This document shows positions 34,610-46,189 of a stretch of DNA of 64,000 nucleotides, piece by piece; position 1 is the stretch's first letter, and each line of letters begins with the position of its first letter. The notes beneath the pieces are model-generated. The model searched no databases and was not told the origin of the DNA. It saw nothing but the letters and a program-made list of their open reading frames with translations. The stretch comes from Opisthorchis felineus (taxonomy: Eukaryota; Platyhelminthes; Trematoda; Opisthorchiida; Opisthorchiidae): positions 231,846-295,845 of the forward strand of contig SJOL01000954.1 in NCBI GenBank assembly GCA_004794785.1. Reading direction: 5' to 3'. The position numbers were made by a program, and so were the translations under genes.

Positions 34610-35660
34610 CGGAGAAATTTACAAGTGCTCTTTTGATGTAACCTTCTTTTTACCAAAGTCCTAATCCTAGGGACCGTAAATATACTTGCGATTACATTTA
34701 ATTTTTCAGATTTAACATCCCAATCCCCACCGTCTTTTTAAGGGAAATGCTTTTAGACTGTATGCTTAATGTGCAGTTCTAACGTAATTCCATATTTTAC
34801 CGATAAATCGATGAAGTTGCCATGGGCTCCATTCTTGATCCCTGTTGAGTGACATTTTTGTGGGTGAATGGGGAGATTCAATGTACTCGGTTTCGTCGGT
34901 GGTACGTAGATGATATTTTATGCTTGTATCAAACAGCTCCGGAATAGACGCACCCCTAAACAACTTTAACCAAGCACAGCCCTCCATTCAGTGTACTTTT
35001 GAAACTGAAACTAATAACGCTTCCCACTTCTTGCACTTCTTGGACGGTTATCTAAAGAAATTTATAGCCAAGGATATGTCTGAACATCCTATCCAACTTT
35101 ATGCCATTTGCGTTGTAAAGAGGCAAATTAAATTGAATCCGTCCTGTGAAGGCTAGCTGTTGGTAGACACAGTCAACCGCTGCTTTTTCAGCACGTTTCC
35201 GACTGCAACTAAGTAATCTTTGCTTACAACCAACCCTTTTCGCAACTTGAACCTCAAAGACAATATGTCATTGCTCATCCAGAATTTGGTTATGTATTCC
35301 TTTTACTGCTGTTGTTCAGCGGACTGTGTTGGGTGCATGACACGGCAAATTGCTAAGACAATATGTGAGCATCTCCCTCGGAGAAACATCACGAAACTCA
35401 ATGATTCAGCCAAAATCTCGATTTTGTAATCCATGCACTCCGGTCACGAGATCAGTTCAGACGAGTCATTCCATTCTACTGCAGAGCACCTAACAGATTG
35501 CCAATATCGATTCAACGGTGTTGCCTGAATACAGCCGAAGCGGTCGCAATACGATTGCAAAAGATTAAAAGGTGCCCAGAACTGAAGCTACAAGCTCTGT
35601 ATCATATCCGTATCATATCAGATCTAATCATCCTCCAAACCACAAATTCCATCCAAAGAT
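34610..35660 (+). mobile_element. Penelope-like element fragment with GIY-YIG remnant
   Basis: It is the same subfamily as the element in the inverted repeat (46190-47760): GACGTAACC/GATGTAACCTTC-type sequence coding DVTSLF or its decayed form, a YRQIDEVAMGS segment near 34795-34830, YVDDIL near 34910, and a nuclease remnant with the CCSADCVGCMTRQIAK region near 35310-35370. An internal deletion near 35050 joins the palm to a later region. Stops and frameshifts are frequent, so it is inactive. Confidence 0.8.
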
Positions 35661-38314
35661 AATCACGCGCATAGGGGACTGAAGTTAGTGAGTCCCATCA
35701 GCATTCCATCTAAAAAGGAATCCCTTTAGAAGTCCATTTAGGGGGAGGTCTTACTCAGAAAAGAGTAAAACGGAATAGTTATTAACGGGTCATTACTCCG
35801 AGTGATTAGTATTCTATACGCAAGGCTATCGCGGCAGTGTCCAGTTCACGGATAACTGAGAACAGAAATATTTATGTACGACTTTTTTTCGACCTTCAAA
35901 GCCGTCTACACTTAAGCTCCACCACATGCTGTGTGAACCAGAACTCATAAGCGTTCGTTTTCTTTGTATGCCACATGGCTATTAAGTTGGCTTACAACTG
36001 CAAAACGCAATATTAAATACCTGTCCAACTGTTTTTACTTGAAATTATTTCCAAACCCCATACCAGTGTACGAAAGGCACTCGTCAGTAGGAATGTTTCT
36101 ACATTTCTTGTACCCCTACGGATTTGGAACCACCGAGTGGAACAGCGAGGCCAGTCGGCCTGTTCGATGTGCTGCGTGGTTCCATTTCCCGTTGATGTGT
36201 CTATGGACTTACACACCAAGTTGAACGCTGCCTACAAATGTTGCATGGGGAAAACTAATGTGCAGAAACATGTAAACGCTTCCAAACAATCACAATAAAA
36301 TGGAATGTTGTAAGAAATTTCTCCTCCGACTGAAGGTACGGAACATAAGAGGACAGATATAATCCACTCCGGTTAAGTCAAGTGGATGCTAACTTTTGGC
36401 AGCTGATATGCTACCAAGCGGAACAGTCCTTTCGCTCATTTCTGGCACTTTTAATTGGCCAGTAACAAAACTGTCAGTCTATTTTTCGTAGTTTACCTGA
36501 TGTCCACTCAGCTTTGATTGACCGGACTGTTTGACTCACTTGCCTGAATGGCACTACTTGTTGTTCCAACAGGAAGGTCGCGGTTTCGAGTCGTCCTAGA
36601 AATTCGTGCGATATGCACTTCCAATGATTCCTAACGAGGCTGAAACGGCTGTACATAGCCTACCGGTTTTAAGGTATTTACTGAGTTCAATCTCAGGGTG
36701 AATTCTTAGTTGATTACCTCTTGTATCTGCTCCCTTCACTAGGATTTACGCATGACTTTTGGGCGTCCAAACAATCTGCACCACGGCTTTGAACAAACCC
36801 AACAGTCCACGCGGTTACGGTTTGAACACGCCGGTGGTCACATCCATCCGAGTTCCTGTTGATTCGTGATAAAGCCCCTGCCTGTATAAAAATATCAAGC
36901 ACAAACCCGTTTCAACGGCAACCAATGTGCGGGGCCTCTGAAATTACGATGGTCCTGTACTTGCTGCGCCACACGGTTGGCTGCAGAGATTCTGTCAAAA
37001 ATAAAGTTGGGCTTAAACACCGCAGGAACTAACACATTTCTCTGTGGATTGTATGTTGTTTTTGAACTCTGTTCAAGGTTAGATGAACCCAGTTTATCTG
37101 CACCGGTGTTCACACACAACTGGTGAAACTATTAACAACTTAGCTATTTCACGATTTGCAACCGTAACAAGTGACGACGGTCTCAGCGTTGGTCGTACCA
37201 GCAAGAGTGCACCTACTGACGCACACTTACGTGTGTGTATGCCAGAGTGTTTTTGCGGAGGCAAACGTTTATGAAGGGTCGCAAAATGTCATGTGCAGTG
37301 AACTGAAAGCAAGCTGTCGCTGAGGGGCCAAACAGGTAATGATGCCAATCACCACAGCTCAGAAAGTCCGACTGGGTTGAAAACACCTCCCCCTCTTCGT
37401 TGTGGAAGATGACTTTAGGTCTTCCAGCTCCGTCTCCATTCGGAGGGACTGAGTGAGTACCAGAAAAATATTGTGTGCAGACATTCAAACCGGATTCGCG
37501 TTCATAAAAGCGTAATTCTCAAGCTCGAATCCCATGCAATTATGACTGACATGATTTAATGGAAAACGGACGTGTAGCCGAAAAGATCCGTTTGTTTAAA
37601 GACCCAACTATCTTCCGAATGTGACGAACATCACTGAAGTGTTGCTACAATTTCGTCTGAACATCGTTTGCAGACACTGAAGAAATGCTTTTTCAAGTTC
37701 AATTAATGCTAGAAGATAAAGCACCACCCAGTTTTCAATGGCGCAATGACGGTAACTTGCAGCAGATTCCAGAGGTATGCGGTCGTAACATTCATCCATT
37801 TGGAGCCGTCTTTTCTCTCTTTAGAACACGCGGTTTATGGCAATTGCGAATCGTTCGATTAAATTATGCCGAGAGTTGTGGAGAACTTTTACATTGATGG
37901 ATGCTTGTTGCCGAAGGATTCTGTCCCACAGGCTCTTCGGTTAGCCGATCGAATGTCCAGTTTATCGATGCAACGCAGTTTTCGTCTGCATACACGGTTA
38001 AGTAATAGCGATGAAACCTCCTCCAAAATACACGTACACGACAGGGTTTCCGACTTATGTCTCTGAACTCGTTGAATCCTGACATGAACAAGATCTTAGA
38101 GATATTTTTATGTGTTAAGACTGATAGTTTCAAGTTTAAACGAACCGCGCAGGAGGTTCCAGTGAACAAGTGAGGTATTGTTTCCTGCGCGGCCTCTATA
38201 TTATCCGCTGGGATACGATGCGCCGCTGTTGTTAAAACCAAAGCAATGATTACAGGGACTCAGCTGCCGAACTGGGTTGAAATGAAACAGTCAAGCAAGG
38301 CATTCAAGGAGATT
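35661..38314. other. no gene recognised
   Basis: Apart from a SINE at 36515-36660, nothing is supported. The minus frame at 37864-38241 (125 codons) and the plus frame at 37685-37897 have no motif. The left end of the large inverted repeat begins at 38315 with no sequence feature marking it. Confidence 0.35.
36515..36660 (+). repeat. SINE family B copy, partial
   Basis: The shared blocks GGAAGGTCGCGGTTTCGAGT, TTCGTGCGATATGCACTTCC, TGATTCC and GCTGAAACGGCTGTACATAG match the B-box and tail of the copies at 9110-9215 and 34480-34570. Confidence 0.5.
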
Positions 38315-40541
38315 GTAGTCGCTCAAATTCAGGCTACCTAAATTTCACGAGGGTCTCTCCTATTCCACTGTGTGTTATCCCCGAGACCAAAGGCGTCAAC
38401 CCGCCCTCACTCTACTTGGCCGGTGAGCATGTTAGTGTATTGCAAGAATTACCACGGGAAATGAAGTCTGTCGACGCCAGTAGCTGTCTTGCTGCTGGGA
38501 CTCTTATCTTGGTCCGCTGTGAATCGGTTCCAATGCAGATGTTTTGTGAGAGGAAGGATATGCTGAACTTTGGACAGCGTTTGATTCGTACTGAGTTGAC
38601 TGCTAACATTCGGTTCACCGCAGAAGGTCAGTCGTCGCGTACGATGACACTCAGTGAGGGACATGAGGTATCGGAGTCAAAGATTGCGGATTCAGAGGAC
38701 GAGTCAGTTGATACTCATGAAAAAATGGCTCTTCCCAAGGTAATCCGAGAATGGTTCGTAAGATTGACTCCAGAATTCGGAGGCGCTCAGCTCAGTTGTA
38801 CAGCTAGACCACAGTTAACGAACAAACACATGCTACCTGTTTCAACCTACTGGTTATGGCTAGTCAACCAGTTTGTGAAACGTAAGATTGGTTTAAAATC
38901 GGCCCGTCAGTCTCCATTCAGCAGTTCACTGTGCGTGATTCCGAAAACAGGCCAACTAGTAATTCGACCTAAATTGGTCATTTCAAAGGCGCATCCCATA
39001 GGGATCGTGGTCGCTAAGGTTGGACACACTATACAATGCAGCGTTGGATATGCCGGCATCGCCCATCCAGTTATCCAAGTTTATCGGATACAACAATCAC
39101 AACTTAGGCGAATGTTTACCCGCTCTAGACATGAATTTCTGCAAAGCTTAGCTGGGCCCTTAAACTGGCCGAAACAGGAGACGCCATATTTCGCACGCCT
39201 TTTTATAGCAATGGAAGCACAAGCCGGGGAGACCTATTACGTTCGCTGTTTCATTGAGCAAGAAGACATGGAAACAGTGAGTTGCGTTGATTTTCCGATC
39301 TTTTGTTCCCATGTCCCAACCAAAGTATTTCTAAACGACCTACTAGTCACACCAATAAACTGGGCTCATGCCGCATAAAAAACAAGATGAGGTGTATCTT
39401 TCAACAGTAGCCGCCAAATTTATTTTAACTCCAGAACTTCCTATTGAAGATTGTTTGATCACCATTCATATATGAATCACCCTTTTTCAAATCGATACAG
39501 GCCATAGCAATAGCTGGAAACCCTCTAGCTCTCGATTGCAGGTTGTAAATGTAAATGCATTGCAGCTAGTTTGAATCAGTTTCTCCGCATAAAGACAGGA
39601 ACACCTAAGTCAAGTCCCTTTCCTCATCAGGAAAATAAGTCGTTCCGCATGTAACGCAATGTTGCTTGACAATTCATGTCGATGCCAGATTAAAAAATGG
39701 GCCCAAAATGTTACATGGGTGCAAGTGTACTGATCAATGGGTTTGTTGTCCAAGCTCGTCTGCTGTTTTCGACCTGTTTTGTTTAAATTTTGGCAAGCTG
39801 TTTGTATCTCAGCCCCATGATTACTTAAAGTGACAACGATTGACCATATTTCTCATATCACAGGAGACCAAACGAACTGCTACTTTTTCCAGCTGTCTAC
39901 CTCGGGAACCACAATGCGAAGGCTTCAGTTCTGAATTCCTTCCTGCCAAGATAAATTAACCTGTGTTGGGAAACCCCATGGACACTTAGGTGATACAACC
40001 AGCAATCCATCGGTGTAACAGTGTAGCAGTGTAATGGGATAACTTTAGAATCATCTCAGCACTGAAATAATCAACTTTTAAAATAGACAAAATTGAACTT
40101 AGACCTACTCATTTCGAGAGCCTTGAACGATCTTTTTGTTGTCATACTCAAAGTGGGTCTTCAACTTAACTGAGTTAACGTACCGCTCTGGTCTTTTGGT
40201 ATAAAATGAGCTGAAGGAGATTGCTAAAAATTTGGGAATTAAATCTTCTAGCACAAGGAAAGGAATTACATTCTCGGGTGGTCTCTGAATTTATCACTTT
40301 TTCTCTTTGTTCCCTTTTTCCACCGACGTACATTCAGGACTTTATCATTGAAATACAAGCAACACTGGACAAACCTGGGAGTGGTTCGCTCTCCATTCTT
40401 ATTCCGTGCTTAGCCATTGGCCTGACAGCACTGGTGCTGATGGAGATATCGGTCTGTTGGTGTTGGCTGATCAGTCGGAGGCGCCGGTTACTGTTCAATC
40501 AGGTTGATGACTTGGAACTCGGATTGGCACTATCTAAGTGA
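38315..40541 (+). pseudogene. 5'-truncated copy of the Ig-like membrane gene 3' end
   Basis: This copy contains exon sequence 38315-39276 (ending at the ACA/GTGAGT donor), an intron, and the last exon 40338-40541. It corresponds to about the last 320 residues of the long exon plus the 67-residue transmembrane exon of the gene at 49260-53623. The reading frame is intact, and the differences near the left edge are silent. It lacks all upstream exons, signal sequence and promoter, so it is unlikely to make the full protein. If transcribed it could give an antisense partner of the intact gene. Confidence 0.85.
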
Positions 40542-40559
40542 TCGAGGGAGGCATACAAA

Positions 40560-41494
40560 CAGGAGGTGTTTAAAAAAACAGTCTCGAATCTGCTCGTTGC
40601 TGATCCGAATTCAGAGAGGTTGTCGTCATCCTGGGTAAAAATAATACTGCATGCCTGCAGACTTTCCGCAATGAATCGATGAGTAGCCATCAATCTTGTA
40701 CGGATTAAAAGCTGATCGAATTTCAGCATATTCCTCCTCTCATAAAACAACTGTATTGGAACCGATTCACAGTGGAGCAGGGTTTGATGTCCACTGATAA
40801 GACTATAACTGAAGCCGTCTAACTTCAGGTTCTTGCCCGATTGCTGCAAGCCGTACCATGTACATCCACAATACCAAGATATACTGATGTAACAACCCTT
40901 GAGGGATGAACAGAAAGCACTGCAACAGGCCAACTGTGACTGAAATATCACCAAACTACGTCACCCAGGCATGCAAACTCAAAGCGTTCTGTCCCAAAAT
41001 TCCATTGGTGCATTATCGAATACATACAATATTGACTGGTGATGTTGTGACTTGGGAACTACATCTAGAGCGGACCAGCGGTGACTTTCCAGCAACGCAC
41101 AAACGTAGAAAATCTCCCACGTATTGGACTATTCCATTTACGTCCAAAACAGAACAGCTTACGAAGTCAACGACCCATAGGTCGCCCAGACATCCATCTG
41201 GTACTTCTTCCCAGTGAATCCTGATTGGCCGGACCAGTTGCTCACAGAATGTGTTCTGTGTTGTGAGAAGACATTTCCGACGCCTTCAGTCAGCGCATTG
41301 AAGTCATCAGGTTTCAAGCTTTCCAGGACCACCAGCTGTGATTTGTTTGCATGGATCAGAGGAATGGTGGAACGACACAAACGCGTCGATTCAGACTGGT
41401 GTTGGGTTTTGTGTACCGTAAAACTTTTGCAGAGAACATTATTGCCGCTTGTGCATTCTACATAAATGTTTGATTGACTATCATCGACTTCCAT
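40560..41494 (-). pseudogene. degraded Ig-like paralogue fragment (left-arm copy)
   Basis: Two minus frames, 41494-41159 and about 40861-40580, are Ig-like. The second carries CESVPIQLFYERRNML, which parallels CESVPMQMFCERKDML of the main gene, followed by LLIRTRLMATHRF against RLIRTELTANIRF. The first ends in a SLKPDDF strand typical of the E-F turn of an Ig fold. It faces the truncated copy tail to tail. It is the mirror of the right-arm copy. Confidence 0.65.
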
Positions 41495-42040
41495 TCACCT
41501 GATTGCTACCACTGAATCACACATCTGGGACATAACCTATGAATAAGTAGCATAGGACGAATGTGATGAGGTTGCTCCATTTGCTGAGTGTTGTTGGATT
41601 TTTACGGATTGTAAAGGCCTTATGTACTCGTTGGGGCAGGCAGTCCTACAAAAAACCAGGTAGTTCACTTAGCAAGTCAGGCCCGAACGGGGTTTTCGAT
41701 TGCGGAGATTGGTTCACACAGCTTTGCATTCCACGGTAGGTTGGCCACCCGGTCAGACAGCCTTCCGGGTGCAGCTGGTGGTGGGGTTGAATCGTCTGCT
41801 CGATTAGGTTGGGTTGACTGAGCTTTCCACTGTAGGTGAGTGAAGCTGTTGTACGTGATGACCCGGTTGGTAGTCGGAACTGTTGTAATTAGAACATTAA
41901 TGTTTTCGAGACCACGTCATCAAGTCAGTACATATCTAATGGTTAAAATAGGGGATAAATAGTGAAATACGCAGCAAAGATGGGTTAGTGAAATAAAACA
42001 CGTGGAGACACGAACGACTGGTTGTTGGCACACCGCACGT

Positions 42041-43611
42041 CGCATCTAACTGGATGCTGTGAGACAGTCTACAGGGCCGCTGAGTGACCTGGTCAGTTGA
42101 TTCGTGTCATGTGACCAAGGCAGATTCAGCGTTCGTACGAAACGCTTTTGGCAGCACTGTACCGGGTTTCGCAGACGTATAGCGACTACCTGGGCTGTAG
42201 TCAAGCCACGCCGTTGGACCGATACTGGAAATCTACTGGGTACTCGGTAAATGACATGAAATGACTCGTTCGATTTGACTACGTGCCCGGTGTCAATCAA
42301 GTGGGACGCGATTGAGCTTTTCACTGAACCATTGAGTATAATGGTACTCCGGTAAGAGAGGCACTCCCGTATCCTCTTAGAAAGTTGCCGCGTCGTGCGC
42401 CCAACTCACTCCGCTGAACAACAGTAGGAGGAAGAATACACGACCAAATTCTGGGTGAGGACTGGCGTCTTGTCTTTGAGGTTTAATTTGAGCAAGGGAT
42501 TGGTTGTAAACCAAGGCCGCAGAGCTTCAACCAGAATTGTGCGTTGTAGGGATTGAAACAAGCGGCGACTGATAAATTGAATTGAATTGATTGAGGTCTG
42601 CCAACAGGTCACCCTTATAAGGTAAACTCGAATGTATTGGCTTCTTTCCAACGGTCGTGGTAAGCGGTTGGATAGGGCGTTCGGACATATTCTTGGTTAT
42701 AAATCTCTGAGTAACCATTGACTCGGAGCACGTTAGCAGTGTGCTGCAGTTCAGAGTCCAGTGTATCAACAGAGCAAATGCGCCTCTCTCGGTTCGTTAA
42801 AGTGTAAATCAGGGTTCGTTTTTGCCTCAGTGGTACAAAACTATGGAAGTTTGTGTATTGTCCCGTCCACATAGGCTTTCTGTGAATAGATCTCTGAATT
42901 GAACCTGTGGAAAGTCTGACTAATTTAACGCCCAGGAAGTGGAAAGCGTTGTCACATTCGTTTTCAAAAGTGAACTGAATGAAGGGATGTGCTCGGTTGA
43001 AGTTGATCAGGCAAGCATCTATTGCGGGAACGTTTGATACCAGCATAAAAATACCTACATACCTTCGGTAAAATCGCGTGTCTAATCTCCCCATTCAATC
43101 AGCCCAGCTCCAGTTTACCCATAAAAATGTCACTCAACAATGGACCAAGATGAGAGCCCATGGCGATTTCATCGATTTGTCGGTAAAGTGTGGAATTAAG
43201 TTGGTATTGTACGTTGGAAGTACAGCGAAGAAGTAGTTCCTTTAAGGAGATAATGGGGTTTGGGAGTGTGAAATCCAATGAGTCAATGTAAACACAGATA
43301 GTGTTAGTAGTCTACAAGAGTGGGATGTTGGTAAAAAGGGAGGTTACGTCAAAAGCGCGCATAAATTTGGAACCAATATCAACATCTTTGATCAACTCCA
43401 CAAACTCAAAAGTGCCACGGAGACTATACTGGCATAAATGTCGGTGTAGGGGTTCTACAGTCCCGACGAACCACTGGGCAGTTGCGTGATACGGGGAATT
43501 ACACATCCAAATCGGTCTCAATAGGACATATTTCTCATGAACCTTAGGCAGACCAAAAAGTCGCTGGGCTCTGAATGCTCCGGAGCGTGAAGCAATACAC
43601 CCGGCTGGAAG
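42041..43611 (-). mobile_element. Penelope-like element (left-arm copy)
   Basis: The mirror image of 46190-47760, with the same stops and frameshifts. Reverse-transcriptase pieces are SPYHATAQWFVGTVEPLHRH, DVTSLFTNIP, YRQIDEIAMGSHLGPLLSD and RPMWTGQ-like KPMWTGQYTNF; the GIY-YIG tail is SSIASHLIDTGHVV. See the right-arm entry for details. Confidence 0.85.
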
Positions 43612-43799
43612 ACTAGTCTACGCACTCGTGACCAATTGACAGGCACGACACAAAACAACCATAATGGATAAAACCAAGTACGAACATGATTTGCTTGAAC
43701 ATGAAGCCGGGTGTCACAGCGAATGGACACACGGAGAAACACAGACACACCAAGGTGGTCGCGTGTGAGAGCGCATGACTTGTTGCATCTCCCACCGTA

Positions 43800-43979
43800 G
43801 GAAGATGCTCATCAATACCGTTGCTTCTTTGTAGCTCAAACCCAACCTGGCGGTATCCCAGCCCTCGTGCCTCCTTCCGTTGTCATGGGAGCTAGGCACA
43901 GAAATGGTGCTACAGCTGAACGATCTCTTCTCCTTGCGGGGTTCACACAAAGGCACTGGCACGAGTCCGTCAAGAATGT
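43800..43979 (+). repeat. SINE family A (left-arm copy)
   Basis: GTAGCTCAAACCCAACC, a tRNA-like B-box region, is followed by TCCCAGCCCTCGTGCCTCCT, ATGGGAGCTAGGCACAG and GGTGCTACAGCTGAA, the family-A order. The inner end of the inverted-repeat arm falls right after it. Confidence 0.6.
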
Positions 43980-45821
43980 GTGGTCTCACATTAGGCAGTT
44001 AGTTTCAATCTTATGAGAAAATCCTTCTGGTGTTCTTGCGCATCCAGCTGAAAGCAGTCATCAAGTATACGCCCCCACTGCCTGACAAAACGTTCTTACC
44101 ATCATTTCTTCATCTAGTGAATTACTACCACAATTTCGTTCCACAGCTATCTGAATTACGGCCACCTTTGAACGCCCTCTCATCAGAAGACGCAAACTGA
44201 ATTTGTTTATCGAAATGCCAGACGCTTTAGAGTAAGTCAGCATCGTCCTTACCTCTGACCTATTAATCACATATTACGACCCTACACGACCTCACAAAAT
44301 TACATCATTTCCATAATGGTAGCCAAAAAGTTGTGACACATTTCACGTACATTCAAAGCAGCGCGGAAGAACTGCAATTAGATCAAAAAAGGACTAGCTC
44401 TTGTGTTTTCGGTCAGAAAATTTTATAAGACGCTTCCTCGTCGGTGTTTTGTGTTGCGTACTGATCGCAAGACTCTGTTACGCATCTTCGTCAGCAAAAC
44501 GGCTTATAGGCTCCAAAGATGGACCACAACACTACTGGCATGCAGTTTTGAACTAAGTTCCGGAAGAACATGTTCCGGGTCCTCAGACTATTTGTTAGGA
44601 TTGATAACCGATTTCACAGATAGAACATCAGATGAAGATCTTGTTTTTATATTCTATCACCGCAGACCAAGGCGTTCTACATGCGATTCATACGTCTTGC
44701 GTTATCTTCCGGCTACGGCAGATGTAGTTAGGGCTGGTATATTCAAAGATCTGGGAACACAACGAGTGCGTGATGTTAATGATTGAGGGGGAGGGGTTAT
44801 ACATGGAAAAAAGCTGCAAGATAAAGCTCTAAAACAAATGCATAGTAGACATCCAGGAATTGGCCGAACAAAATCGATTGCTAGTAGGTTGCACTTACCG
44901 GCCATTCATGGGCCAAGATATAGAATAGTCGGTTCGTACACGCCATCAATGCGCGATAGCCTCAAAGTTGCCTGTTAAATGTGATCGGCAGTCATGGCCA
45001 GCCTCACAAAGTCCGTGTTCTCATTGACGGAATAAGCTATCTTGTGGCTATCTAGGCCTATTCATAATGGCCAGAAATACTTACCTTGAACACAATTCCA
45101 ACTACGATAGTCACTTCGTGTCCAAACCGATTGTTATCACAATTAGGTTTGCCAGATACAGTAGTCAGTGACAATGACCCTCACTTCACCCTGTCACAAT
45201 TCGCTGATTTTTATAGATAGTTTGTCATCAAGTATTTTCGGAGTCCAGCATGCCATCCCCAGTCATAAGAGACAGACAGAATGACTTGTCCATATGTTCA
45301 AGGGATAACTACAGGAACTTGGGAGAAAAGGGAATCCTAGTGGCATTCTAGGTATATTTCTGCGCACTCATTGCTCATATTCAAGCACACTAGTTTCAAA
45401 CAAGTGATCACCAGTGGAAGCGTTTCTTAGTTGCAGAGTTAGAACAACACAGACCATACCTAGTTCCCCCAGAGCAGAATGCAACAAAATCACTGACAGT
45501 CAGTTCAGTCAACATCAGGAAGCAAAGCTATGAGTGTTTTGCCTGGTTTCTCTGTAGATCTGCTTATCTTTCAAGGTCGTAAACGAACAGTGGTTTCGGA
45601 TACTGTGAATTAATACCTGGGAGATGGACTTGAGGTTGGAAATAACAAGCAAACATGTTACATCAAGCGCATTTGACCATGTTACACAAATACATTTGTG
45701 TCACCAGATACAATTACCTTTCACTTGATGTCCTTTTAGATGCATTCGAATTACTCAGGAGAACGATCTAAAATACAGAAGAGGACCGTGAAGCCCAACA
45801 CACGGTGGCTTGTGATGCCAG
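43980..45821 (+). mobile_element. decayed Ty3/gypsy pol (inverted-repeat spacer)
   Basis: Plus-strand translations in shifting frames give gypsy pol landmarks in order. The RT end is LHLVNYYHNFVPQLSELRPP (44105-44170). The RNase H to connection region has DLLITYYDP and RLQRWTTTLLAC. The integrase zinc-finger region has HSRHPGIGRTKSIA (44840-44880). The integrase core has LPDTVVSDNDPHFTLSQFAD (about 45148-45208) and KYFRSPACHP. Many stops and frameshifts interrupt it. No LTRs were identified. It fills the spacer between the two inverted arms. Confidence 0.85.
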
Positions 45822-46001
45822 ACATTCTTGACGGACTCGTGCCAGTGCCTTTGTGTGAACCCCGCAAGGAGAAGAGATCGTTCAGCTGTAGCACCATTTC
45901 TGTGCCTAGCTCCCATGACAACGGAAGGAGGCACGAGGGCTGGGATACCGCCAGGTTGGGTTTGAGCTACAAAGAAGCAACGGTATTGATGAGCATCTTC
46001 C
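45822..46001 (-). repeat. SINE family A (right-arm copy)
   Basis: The mirror of 43800-43979; the minus strand shows CCAGCCCTCGTGCCTCCTTC and the GCTACAGCTGAA tail block. Confidence 0.6.
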
Positions 46002-46189
46002 TACGGTGGGAGATGCAACAAGTCATGCGCTCTCACACGCGACCACCTTGGTGTGTCTGTGTTTCTCCGTGTGTCCATTCGCTGTGACACCCGGCTTCAT
46101 GTTCAAGCAAATCATGTTCGTACTTGGTTTTATCCATTATGGTTGTTTTGTGTCGTGCCTGTCAATTGGTCACGAGTGCGTAGACTAGT

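Larger units (their letters stand above)
38315..43979. repeat. left arm of 5.67-kb inverted repeat
   Basis: Every feature pairs with 45822-51486 on the opposite strand at a constant coordinate sum of 89,801, so there is no net insertion or deletion. Differences noticed by eye are at 38319, 38328, 39791, 40153, 40240 and 41666; the comparison was not exhaustive. Homology stops abruptly at 38314/51487 and at about 43980/45821. The arm contains a 5'-truncated Ig gene copy, a convergent degraded paralogue, a Penelope-like element and a SINE. Confidence 0.95.

Noticed and set aside
45740..46087. 115-codon frame across the arm boundary
   Set aside because: It reads antisense through the SINE A copy and joins spacer to arm by chance; no protein motif.
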